From positions 15,367,335 to 15,431,334 of the forward strand of contig NC_088297.1 of NCBI RefSeq assembly GCF_032854445.1: a DNA stretch of 64,000 bases, given 5' to 3'. The notes below the pieces were generated by a model that did not search any database, had not been told where the DNA came from, and saw only the letters and a list, made by a program, of their open reading frames with translations. Source of the stretch: Liolophura sinensis. Its lineage: Eukaryota > Mollusca > Polyplacophora > Chitonida > Chitonidae. The position numbers and the translations under genes are program-made. Below are positions 47,641 to 59,335 of the stretch, one piece after another (positions within the stretch are counted from its first letter, which is position 1; every line of letters begins with the position of its first letter).

Positions 47641-47737
47641 AGTACACAATGTCACTTTGTATAAACACCCTTGCTCTATAAAATGAAAGTACATGTACTT
47701 TTGTACATGTATATATGTCTCAAGTATATGCGTCTTT

Positions 47738-47786
47738 AAGTATTCTTGAGTGTGGTGTAAAACACCAATCGGATAAAATAAATAAG
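47738..47786 (+). mobile_element. SINE-A tail only
   Basis: TATTCTTGAGTGTGGTGTAA and AACACCAATCGGATAAAAT. Confidence 0.7.
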
Positions 47787-48054
47787 TCAATATTCTGATG
47801 GGTTTTTAGGATTTGTTCTCATATTTGTGGGGAGGATAGTTCTTACTTTGTCGTCTTCATGCAGTTCTTAATTATTTTTTTTTGGTCAAGCTGTTTCTGT
47901 TACCAGTTTTGTCCAGTTATTTGGGAATTTGTTGTGATATTTGTATGGAAAACGTCCCAGTGTTAGCTCACCTGTACAAAGTACAGCCATACATGTGCTG
48001 TAGCTGATCAAACCCTGGGCTTCCGCGTGTAATAACAGGGACAGAAGTCTTAAA

Positions 48055-48545
48055 CAAAAGGTTAGGGACGGTATCTTAAAGAATACTGCACATATTGAAC
48101 TCAGGTTTGTACAAATTTAGAGCGCAGCAAGATGAGGGGGATGTTCTATCGTTGATTCACTTTGTGTTTTTTAATTCCTGTAAATTACCAAATTCAGGAC
48201 TTACTGCATTGTGTATTTTAGAATCAGTATTAAGCAAAATGTTAGGAGTGGAGTCTTAAAAAGTACTGCATATATTGAGCTCAGGTTTTGCATACATCAT
48301 GCAGAGCACAATAACGTGAGGGGGCGTGCTCCATCATTGACACAGTGTGTGCGTATTAATTACTGTAAATTACCAAATTCAGAACTTACTGTATTGAGTA
48401 TTACTTAGAACCATTGTTAAGGTAAATGTTAAGGGTGGTATCTCAAAAAGTACAACTGATTGCATGGGTATAAAGCGCTATCACACAAGGGGGATTTTCC
48501 TTCGCAGTAAGTTAACCAAATTCACGACTTCATTGCTTTACATAT
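48055..48545. repeat. Roughly 180-bp tandem repeat, about 2.7 copies
   Basis: Units start near 48057, 48236 and 48424 with AAAATGTTAGGAGTGG-like sequence and share CATATTGAACTCAGG and GTAAATTACCAAATTCAG. Copies are strongly diverged. Confidence 0.8.
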
Positions 48546-48701
48546 TGATTTGAAGTTTTACATCCATGTGTTTTCTCGATGAGAGCCCTTTGCTACCAAA
48601 TTTAAGTTTCATCTGACCTTTTGAATTGTTTTGTGCTAATTAAGTTCTTGACCAGAAGTTCTGTCAGATTACCTCTGATTGTTTCCAGTACGTATGTTAA
48701 A

Positions 48702-48943
48702 AGAAGAAGGCGTTCAGTGTGAAGGGAATAATGCAAAGACTAGTTGACCATCAGTATAATGGCTCGGGCAGGGTGGCTTACTTGCCTTCGATAAGGCCTC
48801 TCAGTGAAGCAGCACTAGATGAAAGAGCAGTGGAAATCCGTCCTGCAACAAGGAGGCACATTACATGCACTCTGAGGATTCCTTCGTCGTCATTTGCCTG
48901 AAAAATTGTTGAGTACGACGTTAAACCCCAAGCACTCACTCAA
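48702..48943 (+). mobile_element. SINE-B, headless
   Basis: GTGTGAAGGGAATAATGC, AAGGCCTCTCAGTGAAGCAG, ATCCGTCCTGCAACAAGGAG, GAGTACGACGTTAAACCCC. Confidence 0.93.
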
Positions 48944-48977
48944 TTGCTCCAGTACATATGCAAATGCTGGTGTAAAT

Positions 48978-49125
48978 GCCCAATTCCTCTACCTTTTTTT
49001 GCATATGAAAGAACAACGTTCAGGGTGATTTATGCAGCTGTTCAATGTGATACTGGAGACAAGACTAACATTGGTTGGGCTGACCAATTTCTGGGCTTTA
49101 CAAGAAGTATCTAAGTATACAAGTA
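48978..49125 (-). mobile_element. M1 MITE-like copy, truncated
   Basis: CCCAATTCCTCTACC, GCATATGAAAGAACAACG, TGGTTGGGCTGACCAATTTC. Confidence 0.7.
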
Positions 49126-49299
49126 TTTACCTTGTCCCCATTCTGTACATTTGTAGAATCTTCTCGTGTCCTCCAAAAGTAGACTCTTCCAAAACGTCGA
49201 ATTCTCCGAAATCATAGTGGATCAAGTAAAAAATGCATCTTATGGTGGTAGGTTTTTATTGGGTTTTTTTTCCTGTTTAATCTTGAAATGGAGTTGCAG

Positions 49300-49400
49300 T
49301 GTTATATGCCGTGCCCATGAATATTACATTTATACGATGGCAGCCAGCACTTTTTGTATGAGGAGCCAGAGCCCTGAGCAATTTCACCCACAACTTTCCC
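49300..49400 (-). mobile_element. Probable SINE-A 3' fragment, diverged
   Basis: ATGCCGTGCCCATGAATATT, TATACGATGGCAGCCAGCAC and AGAGCCCTGAGCAATTTCACC keep SINE-A order. Confidence 0.55.
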
Positions 49401-49879
49401 AATGTTTCTTATTTATATATAGATATATATATACAGGTGGTATGGCTGTATTTCTTTCACTGTTAAAAAGTGTTTTTTCACATGTATGATATCATTTTAA
49501 CATGTTTCCTCTTCACTATCAATTGGACAGCACGTATTTATGTACGAATTCAACCCAGGCTCTTCAGTATCCTGCACATACATGTAAAGTAAAAAAAAAA
49601 AAAAAAATGAAAAATTCAGTCATCCTTCGAAAGGATGAGAGATTTTTCAAAGTTCATTTTACAACTTATCACTCTCTGTGATCAGTTTAGTTTGAGAAGA
49701 GAAAACCTACCTCTGTCACTTGAGAGCACCTTGAAGGTCGTAACTGCGCTTGCGGAAGTTTCAAATTTCGTTTGGTCACACTTGTCCTGGAAGATACAGT
49801 TTAATATGACCGTGAAATTGCTATGATGTCAGGGCTGTGCTAAGATTGATGCCTGACATACACGCACGTAGTAATCTAT

Positions 49880-50032
49880 CTATTTATTGATTTATTTGAT
49901 TGGTGTTTTACGCCGTACTCAAGAATAATTCATTTATACGACGGCGGCCAACATTATGGTGGGAGGAAAACCGAGCAGAGCTGGGGGAAACCCACGACCA
50001 TCTGCAGGTTGCTGGCAGACCTTCTCACTTAC
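49880..50032 (-). mobile_element. SINE-A headless
   Basis: TTTGATTGGTGTTTTACGCC to GTTGCTGGCAGACCTTCTC, ending near the usual headless breakpoint. Confidence 0.93.
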
Positions 50033-50090
50033 ACATAGTGATCAAGAGTCTGGGCAGTACCTACATATTGTACAGGTACATGTGTGACTT

Positions 50091-50143
50091 CATGACTGAA
50101 AAATTGTTAAGTACGACATACAACACTAAGCATTCATTCATTT
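50091..50143 (+). mobile_element. Tail fragment shared by SINE-B and SINE-C
   Basis: ATGACTGAAAAATTGTTAAG, TACGACATACAACACTAAGC. Confidence 0.7.
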
Positions 50144-50778
50144 ATGCAGGTGTGAATTTATGTGAGCAAATGCTGGAGTCTTCTGACTGGTGTGTGATGC
50201 ATGTAATTACACATCCTCTCAAAAAACAAAAGTGAACGTCTGAATATTCAAAATTTATTATCCTCTTTGTTTTTTTTTTTGTTTTTTTTTTATTTTTAAA
50301 TTGTAAGGTGAGCTTAAAGTCAACCTTTTTTAATCATGGAATACCTGTAAGGTACATTTGAATACATGAGTAGACATCAGGGGCCACTTTCACAAAGATG
50401 TCGTACTTGTATGGTATCGCACATATAGGGCAATGGTACATTAATAGTGATGTACAAAATATCATACGACAAATGTATGATGAAAAATATGCTGCTGTGT
50501 GAAAAGTCCAGAACATGAAGCTCACAGACAAAGGGGGATAACTCTGGCTGTCTCAGTGACAAAAATTATCTGCTAGTAACAGTGCAGTTCATCTTATAAT
50601 GCCAATAATTTACTATGTTAGCACAAGCCTTTTTTGTTTTTCCCTTTTGCCAATGTGGCCTACCAGGTCCGAAGTTTTTTTAGTCATTTTTGAGAATAAT
50701 AGAGTCATAACAAAATTCACAACTTGAAAACTCAAAGCCAAGCAGTGAATCAATCCAAAAAAAAAAAAAAGACCCACA

Positions 50779-50943
50779 CGACTCTCTGACCAGTGCAGTC
50801 ACTGTGAGATCCTCGAGGTCAAACTGGCTTGCTCTGCGGAGGTATGCCTGCAGATGGCTGTAGATTTCCCCCACCATAATGCTGGGCCCCGTCATTCAAA
50901 TGAAATCATCCTGAGTGCAGCGCAAAACACCAGTCAAATAAAT
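50779..50943 (+). mobile_element. SINE-A, diverged, partial head
   Basis: CTCTCTGACCAGTGCAGTCA, GCCTGCAGATGGCTGTAG, CCACCATAATGCTGGGCCCC. Confidence 0.8.
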
Positions 50944-51146
50944 GATAATAAAATGCGAAGTTAATATTTATAGCCCCAGTCTCTCCTACCCCCCTCAAAA
51001 GAGTTCACCACTTTCAGACAGCATGAACTTTTCCCGCTTGAGGACTACACGTGGTGTTGCAGGTGTAAAGGGGAGCAACTCAATACACACACATGTATAG
51101 GTTAACGCACCCAGACCATATGGTTTTCGTAGGTTATTTCCCTTGA

Positions 51147-51452
51147 CTATGAAGCACATGTATTATCAATTACAGACTGAACTTCCATAAGTTTCTGGTT
51201 GATGATGGACAGTGCAGATGTCCCAGTCCCCGACACAATATTGAATAAAAAGGAAATTGCCTCTGAAACCAAATATTCTTGTAACATGGTAGGATGATAC
51301 TGCTTGGCCAAGGTGGCAACATTATCGGAAAATAATTTTGTAAAGCTGAAATTAAGTTCGCAAAATATGCAAATGGCGATCGGTGGCGCTAGCACAAATT
51401 TACATATGGTAATGGCATGTACATTCAGTACACCGCTTTTTATTGCGTTCAT
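51147..51452 (-). CDS. Possible terminal exon or small ORF, unknown
   Basis: This 101-codon minus-strand frame lies inside a repeat-free block. A good acceptor-like TTAATTTCAG lies within it (AG near 51346-51347); the part after it reads LFSDNVATLAKQYHPTMLQE, YLVSEAISFLFNIVSGTG and TSALSIINQKLMEVQSVI, then a stop. That part is more protein-like than the stretch before the acceptor, so a last exon of a nested antisense gene is possible. No upstream partner exon and no close AATAAA were found. No family recognised. Confidence 0.22.
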   Translation of the reverse strand: MNAIKSGVLNVHAITICKFVLAPPIAICIFCELNFSFTKLFSDNVATLAKQYHPTMLQEYLVSEAISFLFNIVSGTGTSALSIINQKLMEVQSVIDNTCAS

Positions 51453-52218
51453 CGCGTTAGAAGGCTAATTTGAAAACCTGAAACCATTGTTGTATATATG
51501 TACTACAGCCTAGTGTCAAAATTAACTTATAAATATTTGTATATTCTGTAAGCTTGAGTACAGGAAATGTTTTCAAATATTTTTTAGTAAAATTTACATT
51601 GTTTTGAAGCCTGGTGAGAATTTAGTATGTATGTACATATTTGACATTAGCCCAGGACTGGAGGTATAATCTTGAATAGAGGTCACTGCCCTACATGTCA
51701 CAGGGTTTTATGTTAATCCCAGTCTCAGTGCACAGGCTCTGATTTCTAAATATTTGTGTCAGACAAGCTGACATATTGTCACATGAACCGTTATTATTTA
51801 GCATGTCACATTGACCCACATTCACATGTAAATATAGACCTACACACTTGATATGTGTGCTTCTATGGTGAGAAAGATTTTGTGTGAACTGTGTACATGT
51901 ATCACACACTGAGCACATGTCCTTAATCATTACATGCTTCATATATCTCCATGCAATTCAGTTTTACATTGTCACAAATGTGTCCAGGCATACAACCCAC
52001 CGCCCCCACACCACCACCCACCTCCCCTATCCTCTTTCCCCCCCTGCAAACTTTTCACCAAGTTGTTGTTCCTCACATATGTGCATAAGGTCAGAAAGTT
52101 TTAATAAAAAGAACCCTTCAGATTTCATAACTGCATGCTCACTTTGCTGATACTTGGAAAACCGGGGACACATTAGGCAAATTTTCTTCATTCACACATG
52201 CATGTTTTGCAAATTTCA
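51453..52218. other. Intronic unique sequence
   Basis: Nothing recognised. Confidence 0.45.
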
Positions 52219-52342
52219 TGGGTATCCACCGGGCTCTGTCCGGTTTCCTCTCATCACAATAATGCTGACTGCTGTCGCATAAGTAAAATATTCTTGAGTA
52301 TGGCATAAAACACCAATCAAATAAATAAATAAATAAATAGAT
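52219..52342 (+). mobile_element. SINE-A 3' half
   Basis: CCGGGCTCTGTCCGGTTTCC, TAAAATATTCTTGAGTATGG, then (AAAT)n. Confidence 0.88.
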
Positions 52343-52765
52343 TTCTGAGAATCTGTGAAAATGAATAACAGTGAAGTCCAATTACAGGGCAGTACATTTA
52401 CATGTATAGGTATGTAAGTAGGTATATGTATACCTACTGTATAGTGCACATGGAACAGTTGCAGTTCATACATGTCTACAGGTGATTGATTTGAATACGA
52501 TACCTTCACCCGTTAGATCGTCTAGTTATTCGGGAAGCAGTGTTCAGTGGTGCTCATATATGTATAGCACAGTTTGATCTGTGACAGTGCTGATAGGGCC
52601 TTATGAGGATGACCTAGTTACCTGGGCAGATAAGAATTGATTAGTTTTCACCTGGCTAACAGTAAGGCCATACAAGTAGCTTGATGTCAGGGTGTCTAAG
52701 CGTTTGTTTACATTGATATACATTTGTGTAGATACATGTGCCTCAACCGTATATTGATCTAATTT

Positions 52766-52932
52766 CATGCTGGCTCCCTCTCCGGCCATACGTGGGAAGG
52801 TCTTGCAGCAACCTGCAGATGGTCGTGGGCTTTCCCCCAGGTTCTGCCCCGTTTCCTCCCACCATAATTCTGGCCGCCGTCGTATATGTGAAATATTCTT
52901 GCATACGGCGTAAAACACCGATCCAAAAAATA
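52766..52932 (+). mobile_element. SINE-A headless with 16-bp target duplication
   Basis: TATATTGATCTAATTT (52750-52765) and TATATTGATTTAATTT (52933-52948) flank a copy starting CATGCTGGCTCCCTCTCC. Confidence 0.93.
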
Positions 52933-52986
52933 TATATTGATTTAATTTAATTTACCTTGAGACTATTGTACATGTTTACAGCATTT

Positions 52987-53056
52987 ACTGTAATTCTTCA
53001 AACTTATCGCATTGTTTGTAAGGTGTTTATTGACGCATATTCTGAAGGCATTTGAC
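52987..53056 (+). mobile_element. M1 MITE-like left-end fragment
   Basis: CTGTAATTCTTCAAACTTAT, GTTTGTAAGGTGTTTATTGA, GCATATTCTGAAGGCATTTG; a SINE-B follows directly. Confidence 0.7.
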
Positions 53057-53059
53057 TGG

Positions 53060-53262
53060 CCCCAATAGCACAGTTGGCAGAGTGTCCGCTTTGGGAGCGG
53101 TAGATCCAGGGTCAATCCTGGGTCAAGTCATACCTCAGACCGTAAAAGAGGAAGTTGTAACTTCCTCACTTAGCGTTCAGCATGAAGGGGATAGTGCAAC
53201 GACTAGTTGACCTGAATCAGTATAATGGCTCAGGCAGCCCCAAGCTCTAACTCGCTCACTCA
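53060..53262 (+). mobile_element. SINE-B with internal deletion
   Basis: GGCCCCAATAGCACAGTTGG, GTAGATCCAGGGTCAATCC, GCATGAAGGGGATAGTGC; the body then jumps from GGCTCAGGCAG to CCCCAAGCTCTAACTCG. Confidence 0.9.
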
Positions 53263-53475
53263 AACTTACCGCATGTTTGTAAGGTGTTTATTGAGGCATA
53301 TTCTGAAAGCATTTTACTCTGTGTAAACTGACAAATTTTTACTTTTTGTGAAACACGGAAATTGGCCAATCCAACCAATGTAGTTTTGTCTTCGAAATTG
53401 AAAATCGAAGTGTCCATAAATTGCATTGAAAGTTGCTCTTTCATAAGCGAAATGGTTGAGGAATTAGGTTCCCCT
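53260..53475 (+). mobile_element. M1 MITE-like copy, nearly complete
   Basis: TCAAACTTACCGCATGTTTG, GCATATTCTGAAAGCATTTT, GGAAATTGGCCAATCCAACC, GAAATGGTTGAGGAATTAGG. Confidence 0.75.
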
Positions 53476-53603
53476 ATTTTACATAATAATTATCATAGAA
53501 ATAATATCTTTATATCAAAAGGGATTCACTCAGTCTGTTTACAAAGAAAAGTATTCTTGCGCAAGGCCTTCAGTTCACAGACAAAACAATGCAGTATCAA
53601 ATT

Positions 53604-53831
53604 GGGGGCCTCCGTGACCCAGTTGGTTAGCGCGCTAAGGCAGCGTGATGAGCCAGGAGCGTCTCAACAGTGCGGTCTCTGTGAGTTCAAGTCCAGCTCA
53701 GGATGGCTTCCTCGTTGTGGGTTTTCACTGGGCTCTACCTGGTTTCCTCCCACCATAATTCTAGCCACTGTCATACAAGTGAAATATTCTTGAGTATGGC
53801 GTAAATGTCCGGTCAAATAAAATAAATAAAC
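53604..53831 (+). mobile_element. SINE-A with internal deletion
   Basis: GGGGGCCTCCGTGACCCAGT head, B-box GTGAGTTCAAGTCCAGC; the body is joined from TGGCTTCCTC to GTTGTGGGTTTTCAC. Confidence 0.92.
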
Positions 53832-53904
53832 AAAATCAAATGGCATGTACTTCAGTATCACATTACACTCAGGATGTTTTAGCATATATTCACATTTCTA
53901 AATG

Positions 53905-54167
53905 AGTGACCAACGTGGTTAGCACACCAGCACAAGGCAGTGACCTAGGAGCCTCTCGCCAATGCGGTCATGCTGGCTTCCTCTTGGGCCGTTTTTTGGA
54001 AGGTCTTTCAGAAACCTGCAGATGATCGTGGGTTCCCCCCCCCCCTATCCCCATACCCTCACCCCCAGCTCTGCCCAGTTTCCTCTTACCATAATACTGG
54101 TTGCCGTCGTATAAGTGAAATATTCTTGAGTATGGCATAAGACACCAGTCAAATAAATAAATAGGTA
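53905..54167 (+). mobile_element. SINE-A with deleted B-box and expanded C-run
   Basis: TGGTTAGCACACCAGCACAA; the sequence jumps from CCAATGCGGTC to ATGCTGGCTTCC, losing the B-box. A CCCCC-rich insert lies at about 54036-54065. Confidence 0.9.
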
Positions 54168-54595
54168 AATTTCTGACTGACTGAAGTTATGCAGATGTGT
54201 TTGTAGAGCGAGAACCTCAAACAGTAAACGACTATGAGGACAGTAAGGCTTACACTGTGCCCACAAGTGTCCCCTGATAAACCAGCAGGTGAGACAGGGT
54301 AGTTGGAGGCAGTATGTACAGCTTGGTAGTGACCTACTAAAAATTTACAGTAACAAAATACCACGACTTTCAATGCTGTCTAACAGTTAAACATTGGCAA
54401 AGTCAATGTACTTTCTGACTTTCCATCCTGGGTGCTGTTGAAATCGCTAGTGGATAATGGAGGCATCTGCTGGACAGGGTAGCAGCTAGGACAGACATTT
54501 TACATCTGTTTAAAGCCATGTAATGATGTGCCTAATTTTTTTTTGTCAGCTTGTAAAGAATTTCAGGCGTCTGGCTTTATATGTGGATGTCCCAT

Positions 54596-54800
54596 GGAGC
54601 CGAACTGAGTGCCAAACAGATCATTGGCTGGTTCAGACTTAAGGTTAACTGGTGTCTGTATGTGACATGTCCATAGATTTGGCCTCATGTTTAGTGTCTT
54701 TGGCATGGTGTTCCATTGAGGCAGCACTGTGTATTGTGCAACACATATACTTATCATTATTCATGATGTGAACCAAATAAGGCAGAAAACTTCAAGCAAA
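54596..54800 (+). mobile_element. Possible old SINE-C fragment
   Basis: CCTCATGTTTAGTGTCTTTG, GGCATGGTGTTCCATTGAGG and GCAGCAC follow SINE-C order, but decay is heavy. Confidence 0.35.
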
Positions 54801-56514
54801 CAAGATACTGCCTTTTTGTATGAACCTACATGTAGAAAACAGACGTATAGCTTTTAAACTTCAGGGTACAATACATTAGAACAGTGTACTGATCTAACAC
54901 TACTATAATGTTAGAGTCTGACAGTTCATGCAGATTGTATTTCACCAAGGAGTGCCCAAATTTATACACTCTACAAAACTGCATTTTTATAGGCAAATAA
55001 ATGTCACAGAACATTATTTTTGGTGCTGAAAGTTACAATTTTCCAGTAGAATATCATCCCATGTTCCTAACAAACCTTAAAACAACTTTCTACAATCAAC
55101 AGAACTCTCTGACTCAGGACAAATATGCAGTTTAGTCATGGACAAAATTTAGGGTCATTTAGGGTTGTTGTGTTAGTTCTGCATGTCTTGATCGCTAGGT
55201 ACTAAGCACTGTCACCAAGAATCGCTATCAGGTGACTTGTCGTCCATGATCAAGCCCATGTATTGTCGGCTGGCAAATTGTGACGCCAGATATCTGCTGA
55301 TAACCCCATGGACTTGTGAGTACCTTGTAGGCGCTCTCAGCATGTGAGTGCTTCTGGAGGCATGGAATTTAATAGCGGAACTTCAGGCATGTGAGGATGA
55401 CAGAGTTCAAATATTTAGGATCATGTGACGAATGAGCCATATGCTACATGTATATGTGTCCCGGTAGTTCATAGCGAAATTTACACGTATGGAATATGGT
55501 TAAATGTGTCAGAAACAATGACAACAGCGACAAAATTCCTGGACGACCAAGCCACAGATGTTAAATCACAAGATAAAGGATTAATTTTATCTCCAGTCCT
55601 TTGCTGTATGAGCATGAGATGACACACATTGGAATGTGGGTGAATCTGATGAAAACTGCGGTTGACAGTCGTGTACTTCAGGAGTTTAAAGCTGTTTCCC
55701 TGGATTATGGACAGCAACAACAACAACGTGGCTGCTAGAATGATGTCAGGACGCTCCACACACACTCATGTTGATCAAGTCTTTGTGTATCTGGAATTAA
55801 GCTTTTCTGTCAACAATTTCCCCCCAAAACTTCGAGATCTAAACCATAACTGTTTCTTGTTGACCTAGTTGTGTATATACGACGTCCGGTGTCAAAAATA
55901 TGAACTTGAAAATTGAGATTTGAAAATCGACATTTCTACAATGTACAATATATATATAGATAGTGATGGTGGCCTACATATACTTCATCTTTGATATATA
56001 CAAGTATGTCTACACATGTGTTCATCGTTGAGAATTACAGAGTGAGAGATCACAGTGTGACATACATACACTTGCGTGTATTGATTGCTTGAAGGCATAT
56101 ATAATTTTTCCTGAGTTCTAGACCATGGCCAACAGCTGCATGCTATGGATTTTAGTCCGATGATTTGTAATAAAATTTTGTTGTTGTATACACTGTATCT
56201 CACTATGAAATGCCCACCCAGTGGTTAAAGGGTGGAAAGCATTGGGCCATGCGGGGACAGCATAATGTGTATATGTACATGTAGGTACCCAGGGGATGAT
56301 AGTCTTGAGTAACATATGAAGGCATGGCATGTAAGCAAGTCCTATAATTGTCTGAATTCCATATTCTGTGGAACTACTGAACATTGCAGTCTTTCTGAGG
56401 ATACAACTCAGTTCGTCTCTCTCATGGTCTATCCGGATAATCAAGCTTTTTTTTTAACGAAAATTTTTTGTCATAATTTGTATGCAGTTCGCTTGACGTT
56501 TGATTCGTTGTAAA
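54801..56514. other. Unique sequence upstream of the LysM-start exon
   Basis: Repeat-poor 1.7 kb. If 56839 is a start codon, a promoter should lie in or just after this block; none can be pinned down. Confidence 0.35.
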
Positions 56515-56556
56515 CTGGTTTGATCTTCATGCAAGCTGGTTTGATCTTCATGTAAG
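56515..56556. repeat. Short 22-bp direct duplication
   Basis: CTGGTTTGATCTTCATG occurs twice in a row. Confidence 0.75.
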
Positions 56557-56782
56557 AAAGCTTTTTGCCATCACCTCGTTAGAATTTCTTGTAGTGTTGG
56601 CTGATAGGACATTCTCCGTAATATATTAATCCATTTTAAATCTACATGTATCCAGTAGAAAGAACATTTCAAGTTTTCAGGACTTTTTGTCAGCAGCTTG
56701 TTGCTGTGGAACCCTTGTTGGCCATAGGATATTATTTTTTGGTAATCGGAAGAAACAACTGGTTGAGACGGAACATAGACAG

Positions 56783-56991
56783 CGAGTGAGTTCCCGGATT
56801 TGTTCTTCATGATGGACATGTACACCCTGACTTTCAAAATGGCCGAACCCGGGGAGGATCCACAGATACGTTTCCACAATATCCAGGAGCTTATTCGTCA
56901 AACTATCCTCTCGTCTGTTTCAGAAATGCCCCAAGCCCCATCGGAGAAGAAGGTGAAACGCCAGCAGCCCAAGGGCACCATCGAGTACCAG
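56783..56991 (+). CDS. OXR1: OXR1/NCOA7-type protein, exon carrying the start of the LysM domain
   Basis: OXR1/NCOA7 (TLDc) proteins protect cells against oxidative damage; LysM lies N-terminal and TLDc C-terminal. The open frame runs from 56779 (stop at 56776) to the donor CAG|GTGAGA at 56991/56992, ending in phase 0. It ends KKVKRQQPKGTIEYQ, matching the KPKGTIEY that opens the LysM domain in vertebrate OXR1. There are ATGs at 56809, 56812, 56818 and 56839. The last has the best context (AAAATGGCC) and gives MAEPGEDPQIRF, 51 codons in this exon. Two readings are possible: a first coding exon starting at 56839, or an internal exon with an acceptor AG at 56781-56782. The latter lacks a good pyrimidine tract but gives the phase needed by the exon at 34876-35021. 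OXR1 and NCOA7 cannot be separated here because vertebrates split them after duplication. Identity is secure; the 5' boundary is not. Confidence 0.85.
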
Positions 56992-57284
56992 GTGAGAATG
57001 TTAATATCATAATCAAATATTTACCTGTACGGTATTTCACCTAATATTTACCATTTTTCAGGTAACTCATTTTGCATTGATTCTGATTTATTCATTCACC
57101 TACTAGGCCACCTACAGAACATTTTTTAAAATTTTTTTTATATTTTTTTAATTTATTTATTTTATTTTTTTTTTTGAGGTGAAGTTTGGTTAATTGCTTA
57201 CCAACAAACTGTATCAGAAGCATTGCTCATTTTATGTCCTTTATGTGCTTCTGAATATAAATTTTTTACATATCAAACTTTAGC

Positions 57285-57455
57285 TGCTGGCTTCCTCTCC
57301 GGCTGTACGTGGGAAGGTCTGCCAGCCACCTGCGGATGGTCGTGGATTTCCCCCGGGCTCTGCCAGGTTTCCACCCACCATAATGCTGACCGCCGTCGTA
57401 TAAGCGAAATATTCTTGAGTACGGCGTAAAACGCCAATCAAATAAATAAATAAAT
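57285..57455 (+). mobile_element. SINE-A headless, in an OXR1 intron
   Basis: TGCTGGCTTCCTCTCCGGCT to GGCGTAAAACGCCAATC then (AAAT)n. Confidence 0.93.
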
Positions 57456-58260
57456 TAAGTAAAGTGCTTTGCAGTTTTAATATTAAGCAAAGATACTAGA
57501 AGCATAATCAGGTGCAACATAAGGCTGTCACCATGAAAGTTTCACAAAGAATAAAACTGCTTGAAAATTAAATTTGCAGAGATTTTTGTTATTAATAATG
57601 ACAATGATTCTGTTAAATCCAGATAATTAAAATAAAGCTAAACAGTAAGACTGGAAGAATGTTGTAAATAGACAAGACTAACCTGGCATGCCGTAATGCC
57701 TTACAGTTATATCATTCTGCACATTTTGTTTATTATTTTGTTTATTAAGTTTTTTCCTGTTGTTTTGGCTAGACTGAAGAAAAAAAAATACTGATGTGAA
57801 ACCTCATCTTTCTTAAAATTTGTTACCATACTGTGAAGTACGTATAGCTGGGTGATAAGTGTTGTGACTAGCCAACAAGCTTATGGTGAGGGGTTCTCTT
57901 AGAGGGTTGACCAGAAGTGTACCCCCTGTAGACTCTGGAGAAAGAAAAGAGAGAGAGAGAGAGAGTGAAAAGATTAGCTTGTACATGTAGCCAGTAGGCT
58001 CATGTCAGTGGCATTTCTACTAATCTAGGTCATTGATGGATCAGATAAATATGCATTTAAATCAGATTTCCAGTGTTGTTCTTATTTATCCTGAGTATTA
58101 AATCTTGCCTGTACTTATCCAGTATATAGTCTTGTGGCCATCAATAGATGTGGACCAACTTCCATATTAAAGTCAAGTCTGAGAAACATGACATGGTATG
58201 AAATGAGATCTTATTAAGATTTGTTTACTTTGCAACACGACTTGGATTTCCTCATAAAGT

Positions 58261-58518
58261 GGGGGGCCTTCATGGCCTTCATGGCGCCAGCGTGGCGTAA
58301 TGACCCAGGAGCCTCTCACCAATGCAGTCGCTGTGAGTTGAAGTCCATCTCATGCTGACTTCCTGTCCAGCCATACGGGGGAAAGTCAGCCAGCAACCTG
58401 CGGATGATTGTGGGTTTCCCCTGGATTCTGCCCAGTTTCCTCCCACCACAATGCTGGTCGCCGTCATATAAGTGAAGTACTCATGAGTACGGCGTAAAAC
58501 ACCAGTCAAATAAATAAA
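58261..58518 (+). mobile_element. SINE-A, near full length with 12-bp target duplication
   Basis: TCCTCATAAAGT at 58249-58260 and 58519-58530. The A-box region is disrupted (CCTTCATGGCCTTCATGGCG). Confidence 0.95.
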
Positions 58519-58530
58519 TCCTCATAAAGT

Positions 58531-59335
58531 ACTCATTCGTTTGTCAATTTTTGCACATGTTGTTCATTGACATCATTTCCGTGAACTTACATGTAGTAGA
58601 TACATGTATGTGAATATCCAGGTAACTATCTCAGGATTTTAAACTTTATACTGTACATTTTCATGTTGAAGTTCGCCGTGGGAACGAACAAGAACAGCTG
58701 GCCCATTGGTTCAGTTAACATATGTGTCTCTGAGACTCTGATCTGACTTTACACATGTATATGTTGTATACTACTCCTGCTGTCCACTTCACTGAGGAAA
58801 CATGCATTATTTACATGTATCAATGGTTACATGTTGATTGAAATGTTTCCATTTTACCTGTACATGTAGATAACTGAATTCAAGCTCCAAACCAAATAAA
58901 TCAATTACACAACTTATTTATCTGTGCATGTAAGATGGTCTACAAGTTTAATATAATTCTTTGCTCATTATATCATCTTAATATCACAGCAGTGTTTATT
59001 ACAACAGCTGTAGAGGCAATGCCTGGTGAATGGTCCAACACCTGTGCCAGATGTGCACCTGATCGCCCACTGCTGTTGTTGTTGTGTTTGTGTTGTTGTA
59101 ATCATCCAAGGGCCTATGGTCTGTGACATGGATATATTTATATGCAGACTGAGTTGACAAATTCACAGTGCAGACCTTGCAGTCAATCTGTTGAAGTTAT
59201 AACCGAGCCAGTGTGCAATGTCTGGATGTGTCTGTTAGCTGTAATACTACAGAGGGAAAAGTTTGACTATGCAAACTACAGGTGTAACAGGAGATTAACA
59301 CTAAGTGGGACATTACAATACATGTGGGTAAATAT
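58531..59335. other. OXR1 intron, unique
   Basis: TACATGTA-rich sequence; no exon recognised. Confidence 0.45.
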
